Origin: a virus | Direction: 5' to 3' (one strand) | IMG/VR virus record: IMGVR_UViG_3300050821_002964 | Location: 1 to 50,590 of that record | DNA: 50,590 nt | Part shown: positions 22,115-28,032 of the stretch, one piece after another | How the letters are laid out: each line of letters starts with the position of its first letter | How positions within the stretch are numbered: position 1 is the first letter of the stretch | Notes under the pieces: generated by a model | Database searches by the model: none | What the model was told of the DNA's origin: nothing | Seen by the model: only the letters and a program-made list of their open reading frames with translations | Made by a program: the position numbers and the translations under genes

Positions 22115-22249
22115 TTAGCTAGCTTCTACGGCGTACCAAGGGAGGCCATAGGGTGAGTTGCGGAGAGAAGCGAATAAACGCGCGAGCTGGAGACTCCGCG
22201 TGCGATAGATTGGCAAGCCAGTCGCGATGGAATAGACGGTGTAGTGCAT
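22115..22249 (-). CDS. Small protein, 44 aa
   Basis: 44 residues, MHYTVYSIATGLPIYRTRSL onward, ending WYAVEAS. It is basic and aromatic with a helix (SLQLARLFASLRN). It lies 21 bases upstream of the hexapeptide-repeat gene start. The composition looks protein-like and the coordinates fill the space between two genes, but there is no motif. Confidence 0.4.
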   Translation of the reverse strand: MHYTVYSIATGLPIYRTRSLQLARLFASLRNSPYGLPWYAVEAS

Positions 22250-22258
22250 GTTAGGAGA

Positions 22259-22414
22259 TTAGAGGATTGAGGGGACCCCGTTCACGCAGACGTGCACTGT
22301 TATGTGCGAAGGTGAAGGGGACCAGACGAAGCCAGAGGCGTTTGCGTTGACAAGTAAGAAAGAGGCGAGCCAAGCGCTAGCCTCGGAAGTGGTGGTGAAG
22401 TAGCGGATTTTCAT
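22259..22414 (-). CDS. Small protein, 51 aa, first leftward gene
   Basis: 51 residues, MKIRYFTTTSEASAWLASFL onward, ending GVPSIL. It would be the first gene of the leftward unit, with its ATG seven bases from a GTTGAC hexamer of the control region. No clear Shine-Dalgarno sequence precedes it. No motif recognised; kept because it abuts the next frame closely. Confidence 0.4.
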   Translation of the reverse strand: MKIRYFTTTSEASAWLASFLLVNANASGFVWSPSPSHITVHVCVNGVPSIL

Positions 22415-23391
22415 AATTACGTTGACACAATATCAGAATACTTGGTAAGTATCTATAGGGTTGATTACCTATGCCACAATTGGGGTATATCCCCTACCTC
22501 TCTAGGGTATAACCCCCAATATGTTGACGTTATGTTGACGTTTTTTTGCCATATGGCAGATAGGGTAAAACCCCCGGTATGGTAGTATGGTAGTTGTAAA
22601 GGATACCAATGAAAGATCGAGGGGTCCAACTTTGGTAAGTCGTTAGTAATCCGTATGGCTGATAAAAGTTTAAGCGGGTACGGGAAAATGACGTGATTTT
22701 CAAAGTAGAAATCTTTAGGGAGACTTTCAAAATGGGGGGTCTGTGTGGTAGTGTGGTAGTACGCGAAATGTATTCTCACGTTGACGGCGCCGACAATGGT
22801 AAAAAACAAGTGGTGGCCTGGTGGAATTGGGGGGCAATCCATTGCAATCCTCAAGTTGAGTAAGTTCATTAGTTTAGTAGACTAGTAAACATACTCAAGA
22901 TTAGGTCTACACCCTAGCACGGATCTGTAAGTTGTTGAATTACATGATTGGCCGTGCAGCAGCTACCCACTGGAAACCACGTAACTCTTTGGCATTCTAG
23001 CAACTACCTAATATTGGACATATTGATTACTGTGCGAAGTAGCTTACATAAGTAGCACAGCATTAGGGGTTTATGGGATAACTGCGACCTGGTGAAAAGC
23101 TCAAAAAGAGTCTCATCGAAAATCGGCCACCTCCCCCCGTACACCAAATCGCGCGAGAGTTATGCTATGTCAACGCAATATCTGTGGGGAATATGTTATG
23201 TCAACGCAATATCTGTGGGGAATATGTTATGTCAACGCAATATCTGTGGGGAATATGTTATGTCAACGTGCGAGAGTTATGAAGTGTCAACAGGAAATTA
23301 TACTCCACAACCCACTGAATCCCCACTACATAGCTTGGTGTCAACATAAACAGCTTGCTCCCTCGGTGGAGATAGTATCCCCTCTGCTTCC
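22415..23391. promoter_or_regulatory. Divergent control region between the leftward and rightward units
   Basis: Nearly 1 kb, visibly richer in A and T than the rest. It holds GTTGAC hexamers in rightward orientation at 22421, 22523, 22534 and 22780. The same hexamer appears in leftward orientation (GTCAAC) at 23169, 23200, 23231, 23262, 23286 and 23340. It also holds 31-bp tandem repeats (23166-23268), three GGGTATATCCCC or GGGTAWAACCCCC palindromes (about 22483-22576) and two TGGTAGT-A/G-TGGTAGT repeats (about 22580 and 22747). The hexamers contain the TTGAC of a -35 box. A leftward open frame (22465-22869) is probably not a gene. The region probably holds the early promoters and perhaps the origin. 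Confidence 0.65.
23166..23268. repeat. 31-bp tandem repeats, three full copies and a partial
   Basis: The unit TATGTCAACG plus CAATATCTGTGGGGAATATGT starts at 23166, 23197 and 23228. A fourth copy keeps only its first 10 bases at 23259. The three copies are identical. Read leftward, each unit offers TTGACA, 16 bases, then GATATT, a plausible sigma-70 promoter, so the array could be a triplicated leftward promoter, an operator or origin iterons. It is not a CRISPR array, as there are no spacers. Confidence 0.8.
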
Positions 23392-23874
23392 ATGAACACC
23401 GATCCTGCCCACCCACCCGCCAGCGTGCCGACGCCGGAAGATCACTACGACTCCGCGATGTTTAGCAGTGCAATGTTAGCTCGCTGTGTGCTGACCGAGG
23501 CGCAGAGAAAGTCCTTTATCCAGCAATCCGCCATGTCCATCGTTAACGACGAGAAAACGGGTGCACGGGTTGTGGCTTATCGTCACCCCAACGGGAAGGT
23601 TTTGATCGACGAAATACAGTTGTCGGGAGAACGCGAGAACGCCGCGCTGCGGGCGGAACTGGAATTTGAACAGGCGAAAAAGGATTTGCTTGTTAAAGAT
23701 CGCGACCAGATTGGAAGATGGTTGGAATCTTGCATGCGCGAGCGAGACGCCCTGCGCCGCGCGAACGCGGATCTGGCAGCGGCGCTGGACGGAGTCGTAA
23801 CTTCAAAGAAGGCTATCGAACGTGCTGAGTCCATCCTCGCCGCGCACGCGGCCCAGAAAGCGGGTGGAGCGTGA
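23392..23874 (+). CDS. Coiled-coil phage protein, 160 aa, first rightward gene
   Basis: 160 residues. A Pro-rich start (AHPPASVPTPEDHYDSAMFS) is followed by a small folded part with TGARVVAYRHPNGKVLIDE, then a long coiled coil from about 78 to 150 (ENAALRAELEFEQAKKDLLV, ERDALRRANADLAAALDG). It opens the rightward unit downstream of the control region and its stop overlaps the next GTG. No function recognised. Confidence 0.6.
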   Translation: MNTDPAHPPASVPTPEDHYDSAMFSSAMLARCVLTEAQRKSFIQQSAMSIVNDEKTGARVVAYRHPNGKVLIDEIQLSGERENAALRAELEFEQAKKDLLVKDRDQIGRWLESCMRERDALRRANADLAAALDGVVTSKKAIERAESILAAHAAQKAGGA

Positions 23875-24107
23875 GCACGGCAAAAATAAACAAAGCTGAT
23901 ATCCAAGCTGAAGCATTGGGTGTTGTTGCTTCATGGCTTAGATCAGAATCTCACTATGATGGCGAAGATAGGCGGGACATCACCGACAGCCAACAAGAAA
24001 ATATCATCGTGTGGTCGCAGGAAATTCAGGAAAAAATCGCCATACTTGTAGAGCTTGAAATAGCCAAACTTAGAACCAGACAGGCGATTCGGAGAATGAG
24101 ATCATGA
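23871..24107 (+). CDS. Phage protein of unknown function, 78 aa
   Basis: 78 residues from GTG 23871 (GTGA overlap with the gene before), MSTAKINKADIQAEALGVVA onward. It is helical and charged, with a basic C-terminus (LRTRQAIRRMRS). It overlaps the following ATG as well. Base composition is less GC-rich than the structural genes. No family recognised. Confidence 0.5.
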   Translation: MSTAKINKADIQAEALGVVASWLRSESHYDGEDRRDITDSQQENIIVWSQEIQEKIAILVELEIAKLRTRQAIRRMRS

Positions 24108-24652
24108 ACGACGCATCACCCACCCAACCAGCAGGCCAGCCCACCGAGGCGAAGGTCGAGCAGAGGCATCACGATCTTGTCACCAAGGTTTTCGCACCAT
24201 ATTGCGAAATCATTACAGAGGTTTTGGATAACGAAGCCGCCCAACTCCTCGCCAACCTCGAAGCCCGCGCCGTTGCAGCGCTTGAAGCACAGTTAGACTT
24301 GCTTCTATCTCGGCATGAAGCTCGACTGGCTGCCTTTGAAGAATATAAAAAGGTTCGCGATAGCCAGCTCGCGCAAGCTGAAGCCGCACTTGCGCAGGCG
24401 AAGAAGGTTGGGGCGCGGTTGCGAGAAGCACTTCGTAATTTAGTCGATGCCGTGAATTTAGAAGCGCCGGGAGGGATGTATATCGGCGGTTTAACTGGGC
24501 CGGCACTTATTGCCGCAGTCAACGCCCTTGCAGATCAATCCACCCAAAGACTTGTAGAAACGATAAACGAGGCCCAAAAACTGGCCCACTCAAAACCTTT
24601 AAAGCTTAACGCCGCCATGTCCGCGCCTACCACCACTGGAGAAACTTTATGA
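24104..24652 (+). CDS. Coiled-coil phage protein, 182 aa
   Basis: 182 residues, predicted mostly helical. A coiled coil from about 35 to 110 (AAQLLANLEARAVAALEAQL, QLAQAEAALAQAKKVGARLR) is followed by a Gly-rich turn (EAPGGMYIGGLTGP) and a second helix. The layout (coiled coil, then LREALRNLVDAV) is common in uncharacterised phage accessory proteins. It overlaps both neighbours by 4 bases. Confidence 0.55.
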   Translation: MNDASPTQPAGQPTEAKVEQRHHDLVTKVFAPYCEIITEVLDNEAAQLLANLEARAVAALEAQLDLLLSRHEARLAAFEEYKKVRDSQLAQAEAALAQAKKVGARLREALRNLVDAVNLEAPGGMYIGGLTGPALIAAVNALADQSTQRLVETINEAQKLAHSKPLKLNAAMSAPTTTGETL

Positions 24653-24849
24653 AACAAACATTCCGCGTCCGCACGCCTTCGGGAGAAGAAATGCACCTTC
24701 GCACAGAAACGGCGGAACAAGCCGCTCACCATATGCGGCCATGTTTCGGTTTTGAAAGCGATACCCTTGAAGTAACAGATAACGAAGGGAAGATAACTTT
24801 TCACTCAGTAGCGCCAGCCGCCATGTCGCAGCAACCGGGAGGGAAATAG
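24649..24849 (+). CDS. Phage protein of unknown function, 66 aa
   Basis: 66 residues, MKQTFRVRTPSGEEMHLRTE onward, a small beta-rich protein with one Cys. Its ATGA overlap with the gene before and its stop one base before the methyltransferase ATG mark it as a coupled gene. Function unknown. Confidence 0.5.
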   Translation: MKQTFRVRTPSGEEMHLRTETAEQAAHHMRPCFGFESDTLEVTDNEGKITFHSVAPAAMSQQPGGK

Positions 24850-24850
24850 C

Positions 24851-25387
24851 ATGGTATTTTCTCGCATATGGGCCATGCCCGACAAGCGTACATTTTCTAT
24901 CCCTCCCATTGGGGATTTTGTGAAGCGTTATCTGTCGGAATCGAAGGTTAGTATTGACCCATTTGCGGGAGAAAAAAAGTGGGCTACTTACAACAACGAT
25001 CTTGAGCGCGATAAAGTGGATGCTCAGGACTTCCTGAAAACCCTGGCCGATAAAGGCGTAAGTGCAGACCTGCTTATTTTTGATCCTCCTTATAGCCCGC
25101 GCCAAATCAGCGAGGTCTATAAAAACGTAGGCAGGGAAGTCGGAATGGAGGGGACGCAAAACGGGGCGCTATACAAGCGTGTACGCACCGAAGCAATGAA
25201 GGTACTAGCTCCTTGCGCAACGGTTTTATCCTTCGGTTGGAATAGCGCCGGAATGGGGAATAAAAGAGGGTTTGAAATTATCGAGATTATGCTGGTCGCG
25301 CACGGTGGCGGTCACAATGACACCATCTGCGTAGCCGAGAAACACATCCCTGAGCCGACTTTATTCGCACCCGCGCAAAAGCCATGA
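24851..25387 (+). CDS. Phage adenine-specific DNA methylase-like protein
   Basis: 178 residues. It begins MVFSRIWAMPDKRTFSIPPI, has SIDPFAGE (motif I-like), YNNDLE, the catalytic LLIFDPPYSPRQI (motif IV, DPPY at about 78-81) and the end block LSFGWNSAGMGNKRGFEIIE with HGGGHNDTICVAE. The set FSRIWAMP, DPPYSPRQ and FGWNS-GMG is one I recognise from a compact phage family annotated as adenine-specific methylases. It is the third methyltransferase of this genome and the only one in the rightward early block. Confidence 0.85.
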   Translation: MVFSRIWAMPDKRTFSIPPIGDFVKRYLSESKVSIDPFAGEKKWATYNNDLERDKVDAQDFLKTLADKGVSADLLIFDPPYSPRQISEVYKNVGREVGMEGTQNGALYKRVRTEAMKVLAPCATVLSFGWNSAGMGNKRGFEIIEIMLVAHGGGHNDTICVAEKHIPEPTLFAPAQKP

Positions 25388-25623
25388 GCACGCCCTTCAC
25401 AAACATACCACGTCAACGACTCATCGAATGGTGGGCCGTGATAAACTGTAAGCGCATCCCGAGCGATTTGCCGCAAGAATGGCAACCACATGAGGCGTTC
25501 GACTGGCTGACTAAAAGCCTACCAAAGAGCGAACGAAGCGCATTCTGGAACGGAGCATTTGGAAGAGGCCTAAATGTCGTGAAATATGTTAAGCCACCCC
25601 GCCAGCCCGCACCAAATTTATGA
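25384..25623 (+). CDS. Phage protein of unknown function, 79 aa
   Basis: 79 residues, MSTPFTNIPRQRLIEWWAVI onward, with a Trp-rich helical core (LPQEWQPHEAFDWLTKSL, ERSAFWNGAFGRG). It overlaps both neighbours by 4 bases. Its first six codons are almost identical to those of the next gene (ATGAGCACGCC-TTCA), which suggests duplication of a translation start. No function recognised. Confidence 0.5.
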   Translation: MSTPFTNIPRQRLIEWWAVINCKRIPSDLPQEWQPHEAFDWLTKSLPKSERSAFWNGAFGRGLNVVKYVKPPRQPAPNL

Positions 25624-25850
25624 GCACGCCATTCAATAAACTTAATCCAGCCCAAGCCGAACGCCTTATGTTGCTCGCAGAGGAGTGCGGCGAAGTGATC
25701 CAAGTGATCGGCAAGATACTTCGGCACGGATACGATAGCACGCATCCGAACGACCCAGAGGGTGACACCAACCGCGCGTTACTGGAAAACGAACTTGGCG
25801 ACCTCAATGCAGCCTTGCAGCTTATGACCGAAGCCAAGGACATTTATTAG
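25620..25850 (+). CDS. MazG-like nucleotide pyrophosphohydrolase
   Basis: 76 residues. LMLLAEECGEVIQVIGKILR carries the E-E-x2-E metal-binding motif of MazG-like proteins and NRALLENELGDLNAALQLM supplies the second E-x2-D-x2 helix. The form is the compact all-alpha phage type, about one MazG domain. It would hydrolyse (d)NTPs to monophosphates, adjusting the nucleotide pool or the host stringent response. It is coupled to the gene before by an ATGA overlap. Confidence 0.75.
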   Translation: MSTPFNKLNPAQAERLMLLAEECGEVIQVIGKILRHGYDSTHPNDPEGDTNRALLENELGDLNAALQLMTEAKDIY

Positions 25851-25904
25851 CGCGGCTTGCCAGCGGAAGAAACTACGCATGCAACAATATCTACACGAAC
25901 AACC

Positions 25905-26237
25905 ATGACCCTACCCAACGACGCACCGCAGCAGAGGCCGACGCCTAGGACGGACAAAGCCTGTGTATTTACGTCAGTTTCAGGCAAAAAACGTAAGCAA
26001 GATTTTGTCCTTACGTCTTTCGCCCGCACCCTTGAGCGCGAACTTGCCGCCGAGCGGGAGTTGGCGAATGCGATGGCGCTAGTGATCGCAGCGCAGCTTG
26101 AACCGATGTGCAAAGTTGCCTGCGTATTACCGCCATTTCGTGAAAACGGCTGCTCTGCTGATCTTCAAGATACGGCGATTGAAAAGCTACAAGCAGCCCT
26201 CGCCCGCCACGCCGCAGCACGCGCAATTCAACCATGA
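25905..26237 (+). CDS. Phage protein with PRTD and FARTLERELAAER segment, 110 aa
   Basis: ATG 25905 is chosen over an alternative start at 25857, giving MTLPNDAPQQRPTPRTDKAC. The pattern P-x-PRTD, then a short polar stretch and FARTLERELAAERELA, is one I know from small proteins scattered across phage early regions. Several Cys follow (CKVACVLPPF, NGCSADLQD). Role unknown. Its stop overlaps the next ATG. Confidence 0.5.
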   Translation: MTLPNDAPQQRPTPRTDKACVFTSVSGKKRKQDFVLTSFARTLERELAAERELANAMALVIAAQLEPMCKVACVLPPFRENGCSADLQDTAIEKLQAALARHAAARAIQP

Positions 26238-26416
26238 GTGCCCCCATCCAAGACGACCTGACGGACAAGCCCATCTCCAGGCAGAGGAAATACCAGCTGC
26301 GCCGGGAGAGGAAGAAGCGCTGTCGGCTGTGCGGCAAGCCGGCCGCACGGCGCCACCTTTGCATTGACCACCTCAAACAGCAGGACTTAGCGTATCAGCG
26401 GAGAAACCTAATATGA
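26234..26416 (+). CDS. Small zinc-binding protein, 60 aa
   Basis: 60 residues, very basic at 16-30 (SRQRKYQLRRERKKR), followed by CRLCGKPAARRHLCIDH. That is a C-x2-C with a later C and H that could hold one zinc. The look is that of a short HNH-less zinc ribbon or nucleic acid-binding protein. ATGA overlaps on both sides place it in the coupled run. Function unknown. Confidence 0.55.
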   Translation: MSAPIQDDLTDKPISRQRKYQLRRERKKRCRLCGKPAARRHLCIDHLKQQDLAYQRRNLI

Positions 26417-26739
26417 TGACTACGCGTCGTAATTTTCTGAAATGCCTCGCCGCGCTGCCGTTCGTGGCGCGGGGATTGATGGCTAAACCCGCACCAGGTA
26501 AGATCGCGGTGGGGGACCCCACCGAAGACTTCTCCGCGTTCATGGAGAGGGCGAGACGGAATCTCTCCGCATTCTACCGTCTCCCGCCGGAGAAGGTGTG
26601 GCAGTCGGCGCAGGATCAGGCCATCGCTGCCGCGGTGCGTGAGCAGGATCAGGCCATCGCTGCCGCGGTGCGTGAGCAGGATCGGATCTTTCGACTGCTC
26701 GACGATTGTAAGATAGATCTTTACAAGCTCCCACGCTGA
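26413..26739 (+). CDS. Protein with twin-arginine (Tat) signal peptide
   Basis: 108 residues. The start MMTTRRNFLKCLAALPFVAR has the Tat motif (T-R-R-N-F-L-K) followed by a hydrophobic run and an Ala-rich end (LMAKPAPG). The mature part is short and charged, with two tandem copies of DQAIAAAVREQ (about 68-89). Tat export takes folded, often cofactor-bearing proteins, but no cofactor site is seen. Tat signals are rare in phage genes. It sits just upstream of the packaging genes. It could be a host gene fragment or a moron. Confidence 0.6.
   Translation: MMTTRRNFLKCLAALPFVARGLMAKPAPGKIAVGDPTEDFSAFMERARRNLSAFYRLPPEKVWQSAQDQAIAAAVREQDQAIAAAVREQDRIFRLLDDCKIDLYKLPR
26611..26683 (+). repeat. 33-bp tandem duplication within the Tat-signal gene
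   Basis: A 33-base unit starting CAGGATCAGGCCATCGCTGC occurs identically at 26611 and 26644, followed by 7 bases of a third copy. It encodes 11 residues per unit and keeps the frame. Identity at every base points to a recent duplication. Confidence 0.85.
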
Positions 26740-26740
26740 T

Positions 26741-27109
26741 ATGGACAACACTCATGTAGCTGAGCGCAACCGCACCAGCAAGCTCACCCGCCGCGACCCG
26801 CGGCAGATGGTGGAGCTGGCGCGGAAGTACACCACGAAGGCGATCATGGGCATCGTCAGGATCGCCGAGGACGTTCACGCGCCCCTTGCGGTGCGCCTGC
26901 GTGCTTGGGAGATACTGCTGGAGCGCGGCTACGGCAAGTCCCCGCAGGCGATCCTCGTGGGCAACGACAGCTCCCTTCCCGAGGGCGTCCACGCGATGTC
27001 GATCGTGGACCGCATCATGGCGCTGCGGATGGCGAAGGAGAAAGGCGGCGAGGTGCTGGAGCTGGAGAACAGCGAGGCCGTGGTCGTCGCGGATGAGGAC
27101 GTGGTATGA
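26741..27109 (+). CDS. Putative small terminase subunit
   Basis: 122 residues. LARKYTTKAIMGIVRIAEDV, then RAWEILLERGYGKSPQAILV, is a helical segment I know from phage proteins upstream of large terminases (A-R-x-Y-T-x-x-A-I with GYGK-x-PQ). The C-terminal part is acidic and might bind the large subunit. It is encoded 920 bases before the large terminase, with four small genes between. A small terminase would recognise the packaging site; this is inferred from motif and position. Confidence 0.6.
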   Translation: MDNTHVAERNRTSKLTRRDPRQMVELARKYTTKAIMGIVRIAEDVHAPLAVRLRAWEILLERGYGKSPQAILVGNDSSLPEGVHAMSIVDRIMALRMAKEKGGEVLELENSEAVVVADEDVV

Positions 27110-27207
27110 ACGGATGGGCGCCCAACTTCAGCAGTGGAAGCAGCCAGCCGTATCACGACAGGACAATGCTCGCCTGGCTCAAGGCGATCCTGGGGGATGC
27201 GCTATGA
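27106..27207 (+). CDS. Very small protein, 33 aa
   Basis: 33 residues, MNGWAPNFSSGSSQPYHDRT onward, ending LKAILGDAL. ATGA overlaps at both ends, with the putative small terminase and the next gene, make translation plausible despite the size. No motif. Confidence 0.4.
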   Translation: MNGWAPNFSSGSSQPYHDRTMLAWLKAILGDAL

Positions 27208-27533
27208 ACACACTCACCAAGCGGTTCCTAGCCTACCGAGCCAATCCACCAGCTCCGAAGCCGGTGGCGGTCGCTAAGCCGGAGCGCGTGCAGCACCCGT
27301 TCCGCGGGTTCATCAGCAACGCCGAGACACGCGAGGAGCGGCTGGATGCCCTCTTCGCGATGAGTCTCACTGGCGACCTTCACCCAGATGACCGGAGGTA
27401 TCTGGGGGGAGGTGGCCACGGTTGGAAAGCACGAGGGTACAAACTACGGCATGGGCTCAAAATCAGGGTGCACGAGCAGACAAAAAAGATGAACCGTATC
27501 CTTGCAACTTCTCGATCTGTCTGCCGCAGATGA
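27204..27533 (+). CDS. Phage protein of unknown function, 109 aa
   Basis: 109 residues from the ATG overlapping the preceding stop, MNTLTKRFLAYRANPPAPKP onward. It is basic and Pro-rich at the start, then FRGFISNAETREERLDALFA and a basic Gly-rich C-terminus. It resembles a DNA-associated accessory protein by charge only. Its stop overlaps the next ATG. Confidence 0.5.
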   Translation: MNTLTKRFLAYRANPPAPKPVAVAKPERVQHPFRGFISNAETREERLDALFAMSLTGDLHPDDRRYLGGGGHGWKARGYKLRHGLKIRVHEQTKKMNRILATSRSVCRR

Positions 27534-27766
27534 TCCAAGAACTCCAGTCGGTCTGCCCCCGGTTCGTGCGCGCGACGTGCGTCGGTAACGCGCGCGTTAT
27601 CACTTCGCTTGAGCCCGACGGGCGCTGCTTCATTACGCGCGTGCGCATCATTGGTGAGGCGCGGGTGTACGAGAACAGGCTGCGCGAGAGCGCTGAGCAC
27701 GTCCACGAGATCGTCGTCTATAAGTTGGAGAACGGGCTGCCGTTGGGGGAGAGCATCTACCTATGA
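27530..27766 (+). CDS. Phage protein of unknown function, 78 aa
   Basis: 78 residues from ATG 27530, MIQELQSVCPRFVRATCVGN onward, a mixed beta-alpha protein (RVITSLEPDGRCFITRVRII, HEIVVYKLENGLPL). A longer frame upstream lies inside the neighbouring gene. ATGA overlaps at both ends. No family recognised. Confidence 0.5.
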   Translation: MIQELQSVCPRFVRATCVGNARVITSLEPDGRCFITRVRIIGEARVYENRLRESAEHVHEIVVYKLENGLPLGESIYL

Positions 27767-28032
27767 ACCGCTGCATCCCCGAAGACTGGACGGAGGTTCC
27801 CAAGTACCTCTTCGACTTCATAGCTGCATCCATCGACAACTACCGTGATGGGTGGGTTGGGGTCGTCTTCTACATCGAGCGGGGTTCCGGAAAGAAGTTC
27901 GGAGCAATCGACGATTCGGGTAGGTACTATCTCAACCTCCCGAAGCCTGAGCCTAGGTGCATCGGTGAGATGGGAGATCAACAGTTTAAGGGGTTCGTGG
28001 CCAAACTAGCGAACGAGTATTTTGGGGTATGA
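27763..28032 (+). CDS. Phage protein of unknown function, 89 aa
   Basis: 89 residues, MNRCIPEDWTEVPKYLFDFI onward, acidic, with aromatic residues in a beta-rich core (GWVGVVFYIERGSGKKFGAI). It overlaps the start of the large terminase by 4 bases (ATGA), so it is coupled to packaging genes. Function unknown. Confidence 0.5.
   Translation: MNRCIPEDWTEVPKYLFDFIAASIDNYRDGWVGVVFYIERGSGKKFGAIDDSGRYYLNLPKPEPRCIGEMGDQQFKGFVAKLANEYFGV

Noticed and set aside
22465-22869. 134-codon leftward frame in the control region (MNLLNLRIAMDC onward)
   Set aside because: It covers the palindromes and GTTGAC repeats, its Tyr-Tyr-His-Thr stretches come from those repeats, it has no ribosome site, and it has no protein-like domain pattern.
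23166-23268. CRISPR-like array
   Set aside because: The units are contiguous identical 31-bp tandem repeats without spacers, and no cas gene is present. The Cas4-like DUF2800 protein is a phage nuclease.
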